Under the pieces are notes generated by a model. It had not been told where the DNA came from. It ran no database searches and saw only the letters and a list, made by a program, of their open reading frames with translations. This document shows positions 7,798 through 15,033 of a DNA stretch of 35,372 bases, piece after piece. How positions within the stretch are numbered: the stretch's first letter is position 1; the number at the start of each line of letters is the position of its first letter. This DNA is from DATILI01 sp035476635. Lineage in GTDB: Bacteria > Pseudomonadota > Gammaproteobacteria > Burkholderiales > Burkholderiaceae_C. The translations under genes were made by a program, and so were the position numbers. Location: NCBI GenBank assembly GCA_035476635.1, contig DATILI010000095.1, forward strand, positions 1 to 35,372. Reading direction: 5' to 3'.

Positions 7798-8970
7798 ATG
7801 ACCGCATTGCCGCAAAGAAAACTGCGCTACGCCATGGTTGGCGGCGGGCGCGACGCCTTCATCGGCGCGGTGCATCGCCGTGCGATGGCGCTGGACAGCC
7901 AGATGGAGCTGGTGGCCGGGGCGCTGTCTTCCAGCCCCGAAAAGGCACGTGCTTCGGGGCGCGACCTCGGCCTGGCCGATGCGCGCAACCACGGCAGCTG
8001 GCAGGCGTTGCTGGCCGACGAGTTGAGGCGCGACGCGTCGGAGCGCATCGACTTCGTCGCCATCGTGACACCCAACCATGTGCATTACCCGGTGGCCAGC
8101 GCCTTTGTCGACGCAGGCTTTCACGTGGTGTGCGACAAGCCGCTGGTGCACACGACCGCACAGGCCGATGCGCTTGTCGGCGCCGTTCAGCGCCTGGGCA
8201 CGGTGTTCGGCGTGACCTACAACTACACCGGCTACCCGATGGTGCGCCAGGCGCGCGAGATGGTTCGGGACGGGACACTTGGCGAAGTGCGCAAGGTGAC
8301 CGTGGAATACAACCAGGGCTGGCTCGCAACGCAACTCGAAGCTGCGGGCAACAAACAGGCCAGCTGGCGCGCTGATCCGGCGCAAGGCGGCGCGGCCGGG
8401 GCGCTGGGCGACATCGGCTCGCACGCCGAGAACCTGCTCTCCTGCGTGACCGGCCTGCAGATCGACAGCCTGTGCGCCGATCTGTGCGCGCTGGTGCCCG
8501 GGCGCGCGCTGGACGACGACGCCAACGTGCTGCTGCGGTTCACCAACGGCGCGCGCGGCGTGCTGGTGGCCTCGCAGATCGGCGCCGGCCTGGAAAACGA
8601 CCTGGCGCTGTGCGTTTCGGGCAGCAAGGGCACGCTGCAGTGGCGCCAGGAGTCGCCCGAGCTGCTGGTGCACTCGCCGCTGGACGGGCCGCGCCGCCTG
8701 CTGACGCGCGGCTCGCCCTGGCTGGGTGCGGCGGCGCGGCAAGCGACGCGCCTGCCGGCCGGCCATCCGGAAGGGTTCATCGAGGCATTTGCCAACGTCT
8801 ATCTCGGTGTGGCCGCGGCGATCCGCGCGCATGCGGCCGGCGTCGAGGCCGATCCACTGCTCGCCGACTACCCCGGCGTAGGCGAGGGCGCGCGCGGCGT
8901 GCGCTTCATCGAGCAGGTGGTCGCCGCCGCCCGCAGCGACTGCAAGTGGACACGGTTCGAACCGGGCTAA
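7798..8970 (+). CDS. Gfo/Idh/MocA-family NAD(P)-dependent oxidoreductase
   Basis: Cytosolic sugar or polyol dehydrogenase, 390 residues. The N-terminal Rossmann domain starts RYAMVGGGRDAFIG; the motif VCDKPL supplies the catalytic lysine (K114, equivalent to the family EKP motif), and GDIGSHAEN supplies the conserved histidine (H209). ATG at 7798 lies seven bases after the isomerase stop and restores the standard N-terminus; longer starts overlap the upstream gene. Together with the isomerase it suggests a route that oxidises the imported sugar before cleavage or phosphorylation. Specificity is unknown. No terminator is visible after it. Confidence 0.9.
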   Translation: MTALPQRKLRYAMVGGGRDAFIGAVHRRAMALDSQMELVAGALSSSPEKARASGRDLGLADARNHGSWQALLADELRRDASERIDFVAIVTPNHVHYPVASAFVDAGFHVVCDKPLVHTTAQADALVGAVQRLGTVFGVTYNYTGYPMVRQAREMVRDGTLGEVRKVTVEYNQGWLATQLEAAGNKQASWRADPAQGGAAGALGDIGSHAENLLSCVTGLQIDSLCADLCALVPGRALDDDANVLLRFTNGARGVLVASQIGAGLENDLALCVSGSKGTLQWRQESPELLVHSPLDGPRRLLTRGSPWLGAAARQATRLPAGHPEGFIEAFANVYLGVAAAIRAHAAGVEADPLLADYPGVGEGARGVRFIEQVVAAARSDCKWTRFEPG

Positions 8971-9007
8971 GTGTCGGGTTAGGTGCCGGGCCGCATGCCG
9001 ATGCGCC

Positions 9008-9013
9008 TACACT
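9008..9013 (+). promoter_or_regulatory. -10 element TACACT, 6 nt before ATG
   Basis: TACACT (9008-9013) is followed by six bases and then the ATG of the DUF2905 gene, where transcription would be expected to begin. No Shine-Dalgarno sequence is present and the -35 region is poor. Confidence 0.45.
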
Positions 9014-9019
9014 CAAGCC

Positions 9020-9214
9020 ATGATTCGCTGGATGCTCGTCATCTTCCTCGCTCTGCTGCTGATCAGCTGGTTTTCGCCGCTGCTGCAAAAGCTGGGTTTC
9101 GGCCGGCTGCCCGGTGATTTTCGTTTCAAGCTGTTCGGCCGCGAGTGGGCCATTCCACTCGCCACCACCGTCATCCTGAGCCTGTTGGCCAGCGCCGTCG
9201 CCAGGCTGTTTTGA
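9020..9214 (+). CDS. Small DUF2905-family membrane protein
   Basis: 64-residue inner-membrane protein with two hydrophobic helices (about residues 3-20 and 46-62) around a short polar loop carrying the signature LGFGRLPGDFRFK, which identifies the DUF2905 family. Function is unknown in the family. The ATG lies six bases after TACACT and lacks a Shine-Dalgarno site, suggesting a leaderless message and a transcription start separate from the sugar operon. Its stop overlaps the next ATG by one base (TGATG, 9212-9216), coupling it to the ROK kinase. Confidence 0.85.
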   Translation: MIRWMLVIFLALLLISWFSPLLQKLGFGRLPGDFRFKLFGREWAIPLATTVILSLLASAVARLF

Positions 9215-10152
9215 TGAGAGCTTGCGTCGACATCGGCGGCACCAAGGTGGCGGTCAGCCTGGCCGCCATGCAGGGCTCGCCACCGCAGGCCAGGCGCAGC
9301 GAACCCACAGTCAAGACCGGCGACAACGGCGCCCTGGCCCGGCAGATCCTGCGGCTGATCGACGCGGCATGCGCCGAAGCCGGCGTTGCCGCTGGCGGCA
9401 TCAGCGCCGTCGGCGTTTCTTCCTGCGGCCCGTTTGTGCTCAACCAGGGCCTGGTGGAACTGGCCGCACCGAATATTTGCGGCGGCATCGCGGGCCCGGC
9501 CCGAGGCCTGCCCAACGATTGGCAGTCGGCCTTGCTGGAACAACCGCTGCGCCAGCGCTTTGCCGCCGTGCGGGTGGAGAACGACTGCATCGCCGCGCTG
9601 GAGGCCGAGCGTCGCTGGGGCGCACTGCAAGGCCTGCAGCACTGCGCCTACATCACCTGGAGCACCGGCATCGGCATGGGTTTGTGTGTCGATGGCCGGG
9701 TGCTGCACGGCAAGAACGGCAATGCCGGCCATGGTGGGCACATGTTTGTGAGCGATGACGCGAGCGCGGCGGTTTGCGGTTGCGGCAATGTGGGCGACGT
9801 CGAGGCGCTGGTGGCCGGCAACGCCATTGCGCGCCGCTTCGGCGGCGACGGCTGGCCCGACGCCGCCGCCCTGCTGAATGCGGCGCAAGGCGGCAACGCA
9901 CAGGCCACGGCCATCGTCGATGAGCTGTGCCGCGTGCTGGGCCGGGCCCTGTACAACCTGGTGGCCACGCTTGATCTGCAGCGCATCAGCCTGGGCGGCA
10001 GCGTGTTCTGGCACCACCGCGACTATTTGCTGCCGCGGCTTTCCGCGCAAATCACCGGTCGTTTCGCCGCGTTGACCACCGGCTTCGCGCTGGTGCCCGC
10101 AGGGCTTGGCGACAAGGTCGGCGACTACGCCGCATTGGCATTGGTCAGCTGA
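9214..10152 (+). CDS. ROK-family sugar kinase with altered zinc motif
   Basis: 312-residue ATP-dependent hexose kinase candidate (glucokinase/fructokinase/N-acyl-hexosamine kinase group) without a DNA-binding domain. It starts with the phosphate-binding DIGGTKVAVS and has the catalytic VENDCIAALEAE region and GNAGHGGHM. The zinc motif, normally CxCGxxGCxE, reads CGCGNVGDVE: C188 and C190 remain but the third cysteine is Asp195. The ROK repressor at 2029 keeps all three. The frame is intact, so this is a natural variant, not a broken gene. It may phosphorylate the sugar or product handled by the cluster upstream, but the intervening promoter makes that uncertain. Confidence 0.87.
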   Translation: MRACVDIGGTKVAVSLAAMQGSPPQARRSEPTVKTGDNGALARQILRLIDAACAEAGVAAGGISAVGVSSCGPFVLNQGLVELAAPNICGGIAGPARGLPNDWQSALLEQPLRQRFAAVRVENDCIAALEAERRWGALQGLQHCAYITWSTGIGMGLCVDGRVLHGKNGNAGHGGHMFVSDDASAAVCGCGNVGDVEALVAGNAIARRFGGDGWPDAAALLNAAQGGNAQATAIVDELCRVLGRALYNLVATLDLQRISLGGSVFWHHRDYLLPRLSAQITGRFAALTTGFALVPAGLGDKVGDYAALALVS

Positions 10153-10205
10153 TACGGCTCGGGGGCGCGCGCGGCGCGCGGCCGTCAACGCGGTGTCGCC
10201 AAGCC

Positions 10206-10221
10206 GTAAATCTGCCGTAAA
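10206..10221 (+). promoter_or_regulatory. CpxR-like tandem GTAAA box upstream of RND operon
   Basis: GTAAA at 10206-10210 and again at 10217-10221, embedded in two copies of GCCGTAAA with an 11-bp period. This fits the GTAAA-N(4-8)-GTAAA form bound by the envelope-stress regulator CpxR and related OmpR-family proteins. It lies about 80 bp before the adaptor gene. The rest of the 10153-10300 gap holds a GC-only palindromic run near 10160-10180 and TAATAT at 10260-10265, a possible -10. Confidence 0.45.
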
Positions 10222-10300
10222 GCCTCGTTCTTCCTACATGAGGGCGCTGGTGTGGGACTTAATATCTGGTTCGTCCCAACCTCTTTTCGCAGCCGAGCCC

Positions 10301-11929
10301 ATGAAAAAAATAGCGATGTCCCGGCCCAACTCGAATCGGCAGTTCGGCCTCTCGCGCCTGCGCCTGGTCCTGCTGCTTGCGCTCGTGGCGATTACCGTTG
10401 CCGCTGGTGGCTGGTGGTGGACGCAACGGCCCGCGTCTGGAGGACTTTCCGCAGCCGGCGCCCAGGGCGCGCCGGGGGCCAACCCGGCGGCCGGTGGGGC
10501 TTCGGCACCCGGCGGCAGCGGGCGCCGCTTCGGTGGTGCCAACCGCGTGCAGCCTGTCACGGTGGCGGCGGTGCGCAAGCAGGACATCCGGGTCGTGCAG
10601 GCGGCGATCGGCAACATCGCGGCGCTGAACACCGCGGTGGTTCGCGCCCGGGTGGACGGCGAACTCAAGGCCATCCGCTTCAAGGAAGGCCAGCAGGTAC
10701 GCGCCGGGCAGCTGCTGGCCGAAATCGATCCGCGCAGCTACGAGGTTGCGCTGGCGCAGGCGCAGGGGCAATTTGCGCGCGACCAGGCCCAGCTGCGCAA
10801 TGCGCAACTCGACCTGGAGCGCTACAAGGAGCTGCTGGCCAAGGACTCCATCGCCAGGCAGCAGGTGGACACGCAAGAGGCGCTGGTGCGCCAACTGCAG
10901 GGCACGGTGCAGGTCGACCAGGCGCAGGTGGACAATGCGCGGCTGCAACTGTCCTATACCAAGGTCACGGCGCCCATCAGCGGGCGGCTGGGCCTGAAGC
11001 AGGCTGACCTGGGCAACATCATCCGCTCAGGCGACGCCGCGGGCCTGGTGAGCATCACGCAAACGCAGCCGATCAGCGTGGTGTTTGCCGTGCCCGAGGC
11101 CAACCTGACGCAGATCACGCGCCAGCTCAAGGCCAATACGCCGCTGGTGGTCGAGGCCTGGGACCGCGAGCAGCGCAACCGGCTGGCCACCGGCAAGGTC
11201 AGCACCACGGATAACGCGATCGACCCGGTGACCGGCACCATCAAGCTCAAGGCCGAGTTCGCCAATGCCGACGGCAACCTGTTTCCCAACCAGTTCACCA
11301 ATATCCGCCTGCAGCTGGACATGCTGGAAGGCGTGCTCTCCGTGCCCAACAGCGCGGTGCAGCGCGGTGCCATCGGCACCTTCGTCTATGTGGTGAAGGA
11401 AGACGGCAGCGTCACGGTGCGCCGCATCCGCGTGGGTACGGTGGATGGGGAATGGGTGAGCGTGCAGGGCGAGCTTGCGCCCGGCGACAAAGTCGTGACC
11501 GACGGAGCTGATCGCCTGCGCGAGGGCGCCAAGGTCGAGGTGATTACGCCGCCGACGCGCCAGGCCGGGCCGGGCGAAGGCGGCGGCAGGCGACGCGACG
11601 CCGCGGCCGGAGCAGGCGCAGGCGCAGGCGCAGCAGCAAGCGCCGCAGTCCCCGCGCCGGGTGCCTCGGCGCCGGCCGTTGCCGCTTCGCGCGCGGGACG
11701 GCCGGGTGCCACGCCAGCAGCGCCCGCAGCATCCGCGGCCGGCGACGCCAAGCCATCATCGGCCGCCTGGATTGACCAGTTGCCGCCCGAAGCCGCCGAG
11801 CGCGTGCGGCGCACGATGGAGCGGCTGCCGCCGGATGTGGCGCAGAAGGTGAACGCCATGTCGCCCGACGAGCGGCGCGCCTTCTTCCAGAAGCTGCGCG
11901 AGCAGCGCCGCCAGCAGGAAGGCCAGTAA
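10301..11929 (+). CDS. mdtA: RND efflux periplasmic adaptor, MdtA-like, with long C-terminal extension
   Basis: Membrane-fusion protein linking inner-membrane RND pumps to the outer-membrane channel, 542 residues. A basic N-terminus and one transmembrane helix (about 19-40) are followed by a Gly/Ala/Pro linker, then the lipoyl/hairpin domains (QVRAGQLLAEIDPRSYEVAL region; SYTKVTAPISGRLGL) and the beta-barrel and membrane-proximal domains. Family members end near residue 415. Here about 127 extra residues follow: a low-complexity Ala/Gly/Pro stretch, then a charged helical tail with LPPEAAERV and LPPDVAQKV. The start is ATG at 10301, just before the membrane segment, with only weak ribosome-binding sequence. 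First gene of a four-gene operon; eleven bases separate it from the first pump gene. Confidence 0.9.
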   Translation: MKKIAMSRPNSNRQFGLSRLRLVLLLALVAITVAAGGWWWTQRPASGGLSAAGAQGAPGANPAAGGASAPGGSGRRFGGANRVQPVTVAAVRKQDIRVVQAAIGNIAALNTAVVRARVDGELKAIRFKEGQQVRAGQLLAEIDPRSYEVALAQAQGQFARDQAQLRNAQLDLERYKELLAKDSIARQQVDTQEALVRQLQGTVQVDQAQVDNARLQLSYTKVTAPISGRLGLKQADLGNIIRSGDAAGLVSITQTQPISVVFAVPEANLTQITRQLKANTPLVVEAWDREQRNRLATGKVSTTDNAIDPVTGTIKLKAEFANADGNLFPNQFTNIRLQLDMLEGVLSVPNSAVQRGAIGTFVYVVKEDGSVTVRRIRVGTVDGEWVSVQGELAPGDKVVTDGADRLREGAKVEVITPPTRQAGPGEGGGRRRDAAAGAGAGAGAAASAAVPAPGASAPAVAASRAGRPGATPAAPAASAAGDAKPSSAAWIDQLPPEAAERVRRTMERLPPDVAQKVNAMSPDERRAFFQKLREQRRQQEGQ

Positions 11930-11940
11930 GGCGCTTGGCC

Positions 11941-14900
11941 ATGAACCTGTCGCGCCTCTTCATCCTCCGGCCGGTGGCCACCTCCTTGCTGATGGTGGCG
12001 ATCCTGATCTCCGGGCTTTTGGCCTATCGCATGCTGCCGCTGTCGGCCTTGCCCGAGGTCGACTACCCGACGATCCAGATCACCACGCTGTACCCCGGCG
12101 CCAGCCCCGACGTCATGACCTCGGCCGTCACCGCGCCGCTGGAGCGCCAGTTCGGCCAGATGCCGGGCCTGGCGCAAATGTCTTCGGTGAGCTCGGGCGG
12201 CGCTTCCGTGATCACTCTGCGCTTTACCTTGCAAATCACGCTCGATGTCGCCGAGCAGCAGGTGCAGGCGGCCATCAATGCAGGCAGCAACCTGCTGCCC
12301 AGTGACTTGCCGATGCCGCCGACCTACCGCAAGTTCAATCCGGCCGACGCACCGATTCTCACGCTGGCGATTACCTCGCCATCGCTGCAGGTCATCCGCA
12401 TCCATGACCTGGTGGAAAACCGCCTGGCGCCCAAGCTATCGCAGGTGCCGGGGGTTGGCCTGGTGGCGATTGCCGGCGGTCGCCGGCCCGCCGTGCGCGT
12501 GCAGGGCAACCCGGCCGCATTGTCCAGCGCCGGCCTCTCGCTGGAGGACTTGCGCACCGTCGTCAACGGGGCGAACGTGAATCAGGCCAAGGGCAGCTTC
12601 GACGGCCCGCAGCGCGCCTCGACCATCGATGCCAACGACCAGCTCAAGTCGGCGGCGGACTATGCGAATCTCATCATCGCGTTCAAGAACGGCTCGCCGA
12701 TCCGGCTTTCCGACGTCGCCGAGATCGTCGACGGCGCGGAGAACGCGCGCCTCCTGGCCTGGTCCGACATCACGCCTGGCGTCATCCTCAACATCCAGCG
12801 CCAGCCCGGCGCCAACGTGATCGAGACGGTGGACCGGGTCAAGCGGCTGCTGCCGCAATTGCAGGCAAGCCTGCCGGCCTCGCTGGACGTGAAGATGCTG
12901 ACCGACCGCACAGTCACGATCCGCGCCTCGGTCCGGGACGTGCAGTTCGAACTGTTGCTGGCGGTGGCGCTGGTGGTCATGGTGATCTTCGTGTTCCTGC
13001 GCAGCGCATCGGCCACCTTGATTCCAAGCTTTGCCGTGCCGCTGTCCCTGATCGGGACCTTCGGCGTGATGCACCTGGCGGGTTTTTCCATCAATAACCT
13101 CACCTTGATGGCCCTGACGATCTCGACCGGCTTCGTGGTCGACGATGCGATCGTGATGATCGAGAACATCGCGCGCTTCGTGGAAGAGGGCGATCCGCCG
13201 CTGGAGGCGGCCCTGAAGGGCGCCAAGCAGATCGGTTTCACCATCATCTCGCTGACTATTTCGCTGATCGCGGTGCTGATTCCGCTGCTGTTCATGGGCG
13301 ATGTGGTGGGGCGACTGTTCCACGAGTTCGCCATCACGATGGCCGTGTCCATCCTGATCTCGGCCGTGGTGTCGCTCACGCTCACCCCCATGTTGTGCGC
13401 GCGGCTGCTGAAGCACACGCCCGAGGAAAGCCATGGTGCGCTGTACCGCGCCACCGGCCGCTTCTTCGACAACACGATCCGCCGCTACGGCCAGATGCTG
13501 GACTGGGTGCTGGACCGCAGCGCCATCACGCTGGTTGTTTTCGTGCTGACCATCGCCTTGACCGCCTTGCTTTACTTCTTCGTGCCCAAGGGCTTCTTCC
13601 CGGTGCAGGACACGGGTGTGATCCAGGGCGTGACCGAAGCTTCGCAGAGCACCTCGTTTGCCGCCATGGCCGAGCGCCAGCGCACCCTGGCCGAGCAGAT
13701 CCTGAAGGACCCGGCGGTGCAAAGCCTGTCTTCCTTCATCGGCGTGGACGGCGGCAACGCCACGCTCAACGCCGGCCGCATGCTGATCAACCTGAAGCCG
13801 CGCGAGGAGCGCAAGGGCATCTCGATTGGCAACATCATCCGGCGCATTTCCGAGAACACGCGCTCGGTACCTGGCATCGAGCTGTTCATGCAGCCGGTGC
13901 AAGACCTCACCATCGAAGACCGCGTATCCAAGACGCAATACCAGTTCCTGCTGTCTTCACCGGACGGCGAGGCGCTCGGCAGCTGGACGGCGCAACTGCT
14001 GGAAAAACTGCGTGGCCTGCCGCAACTGGCGGATGTGGCCAGCGACCTGCAGGACAAGGGCCTGCAGGCCTACGTGGAGATCGACCGCGCGGCGGCGGGA
14101 CGCCTGGGAGTGTCCGTTGCAGGCATCGACAACGCGCTGTACAACGCCTTCGGCCAGCGCCTGATCTCGACCATCTTCACCCAATCCAATCAGTACCGCG
14201 TGGTGCTGGAGATTGCGCCGCGCTACCGCGTGGGGCTGAATGCCTTGAGCGATCTTTACGTGCCTTCGAGCAACGGCACGCAGATCCCGCTGTCGTCCGT
14301 GGCGCGCGTGGTCGAGAAGCCGGCCGCGCTGTCGGTCAACCATGTGGGGCAGTTCCCGGCCGTCACCATCTCGTTCAATACGGCAAGCGGTGTTTCGCTG
14401 GGCGAAGCGGTCGAGGCGATCAAGGCCGAGCAGGCCGCCTTGAACCAGCCGGCCAGCATCGAGACCAGCTTCCAGGGCGCGGCGCTCGCGTTCCAGGCCT
14501 CGCTGTCGAACACGCTGCTGCTGATCCTGGCGGCCATCGTCACCATGTACATCGTGCTCGGCGTGCTGTATGAGAGCTACATCCACCCGGTGACCATCCT
14601 CTCCACCTTGCCCTCCGCCGGCCTGGGGGCGCTGCTGGCGCTGCTGGCGGCGCGGCTGGAGCTGGACATCATCGCCATCATCGGCATCGTGCTCCTGATC
14701 GGCATCGTGAAGAAGAACGCGATCATGATGATCGACTTCGCACTCTACGCCGAGCGGGAGCAAGGGCTGCCACCGCGCCAGGCGATCCACCAGGCTTGCC
14801 TGTTGCGCTTTCGGCCGATCCTGATGACCACCCTGGCGGCCCTGCTTGGCGCGTTGCCGCTGATGTTGGGCGGTGGCTGGGGAAGTGAGCTGCGACATCC

Positions 14901-15033
14901 GTTGGGGGTGACGATGGTGGGAGGATTGATCGTCAGCCAACTGCTCACTTTGTTTACGACGCCGGTGATCTATCTTGGCTTTGCAGGGATGGCTCAGAAG
15001 TGGACGGCGCGGCGCGAGCTCAAGGCTGCATGA
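11941..15033 (+). CDS. mdtB: RND multidrug efflux pump subunit, MdtB-like
   Basis: Proton-driven inner-membrane transporter, 1030 residues, the normal size. It starts with the family N-terminus NLSRLFILRPVATSLLMVAI and has the proton-relay aspartates in TGFVVDDAIVMIEN (D401, D402), a large periplasmic loop after each of TM1 and TM7, and the C-terminal GIVLLIGIVKKNAIMMID block. ATG at 11941 is preferred over the TTG two codons earlier. Paired tandem pumps of this type act as a heteromultimer in MdtABC (bile salts, novobiocin and similar compounds in E. coli). The stop overlaps the start of the second pump (ATGA, 15030-15033). Confidence 0.93.
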   Translation: MNLSRLFILRPVATSLLMVAILISGLLAYRMLPLSALPEVDYPTIQITTLYPGASPDVMTSAVTAPLERQFGQMPGLAQMSSVSSGGASVITLRFTLQITLDVAEQQVQAAINAGSNLLPSDLPMPPTYRKFNPADAPILTLAITSPSLQVIRIHDLVENRLAPKLSQVPGVGLVAIAGGRRPAVRVQGNPAALSSAGLSLEDLRTVVNGANVNQAKGSFDGPQRASTIDANDQLKSAADYANLIIAFKNGSPIRLSDVAEIVDGAENARLLAWSDITPGVILNIQRQPGANVIETVDRVKRLLPQLQASLPASLDVKMLTDRTVTIRASVRDVQFELLLAVALVVMVIFVFLRSASATLIPSFAVPLSLIGTFGVMHLAGFSINNLTLMALTISTGFVVDDAIVMIENIARFVEEGDPPLEAALKGAKQIGFTIISLTISLIAVLIPLLFMGDVVGRLFHEFAITMAVSILISAVVSLTLTPMLCARLLKHTPEESHGALYRATGRFFDNTIRRYGQMLDWVLDRSAITLVVFVLTIALTALLYFFVPKGFFPVQDTGVIQGVTEASQSTSFAAMAERQRTLAEQILKDPAVQSLSSFIGVDGGNATLNAGRMLINLKPREERKGISIGNIIRRISENTRSVPGIELFMQPVQDLTIEDRVSKTQYQFLLSSPDGEALGSWTAQLLEKLRGLPQLADVASDLQDKGLQAYVEIDRAAAGRLGVSVAGIDNALYNAFGQRLISTIFTQSNQYRVVLEIAPRYRVGLNALSDLYVPSSNGTQIPLSSVARVVEKPAALSVNHVGQFPAVTISFNTASGVSLGEAVEAIKAEQAALNQPASIETSFQGAALAFQASLSNTLLLILAAIVTMYIVLGVLYESYIHPVTILSTLPSAGLGALLALLAARLELDIIAIIGIVLLIGIVKKNAIMMIDFALYAEREQGLPPRQAIHQACLLRFRPILMTTLAALLGALPLMLGGGWGSELRHPLGVTMVGGLIVSQLLTLFTTPVIYLGFAGMAQKWTARRELKAA

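Noticed and set aside
8954..8963. GGTTCGAACC palindrome at the end of the dehydrogenase gene, resembling a tRNA T-arm
   Set aside because: No cloverleaf can be built around it and it is inside coding sequence, so chance is the best explanation.
10160..10185. GC-rich palindromic run after the ROK kinase as a terminator
   Set aside because: It consists of CG dinucleotide runs and has no T tract, so termination is not supported.
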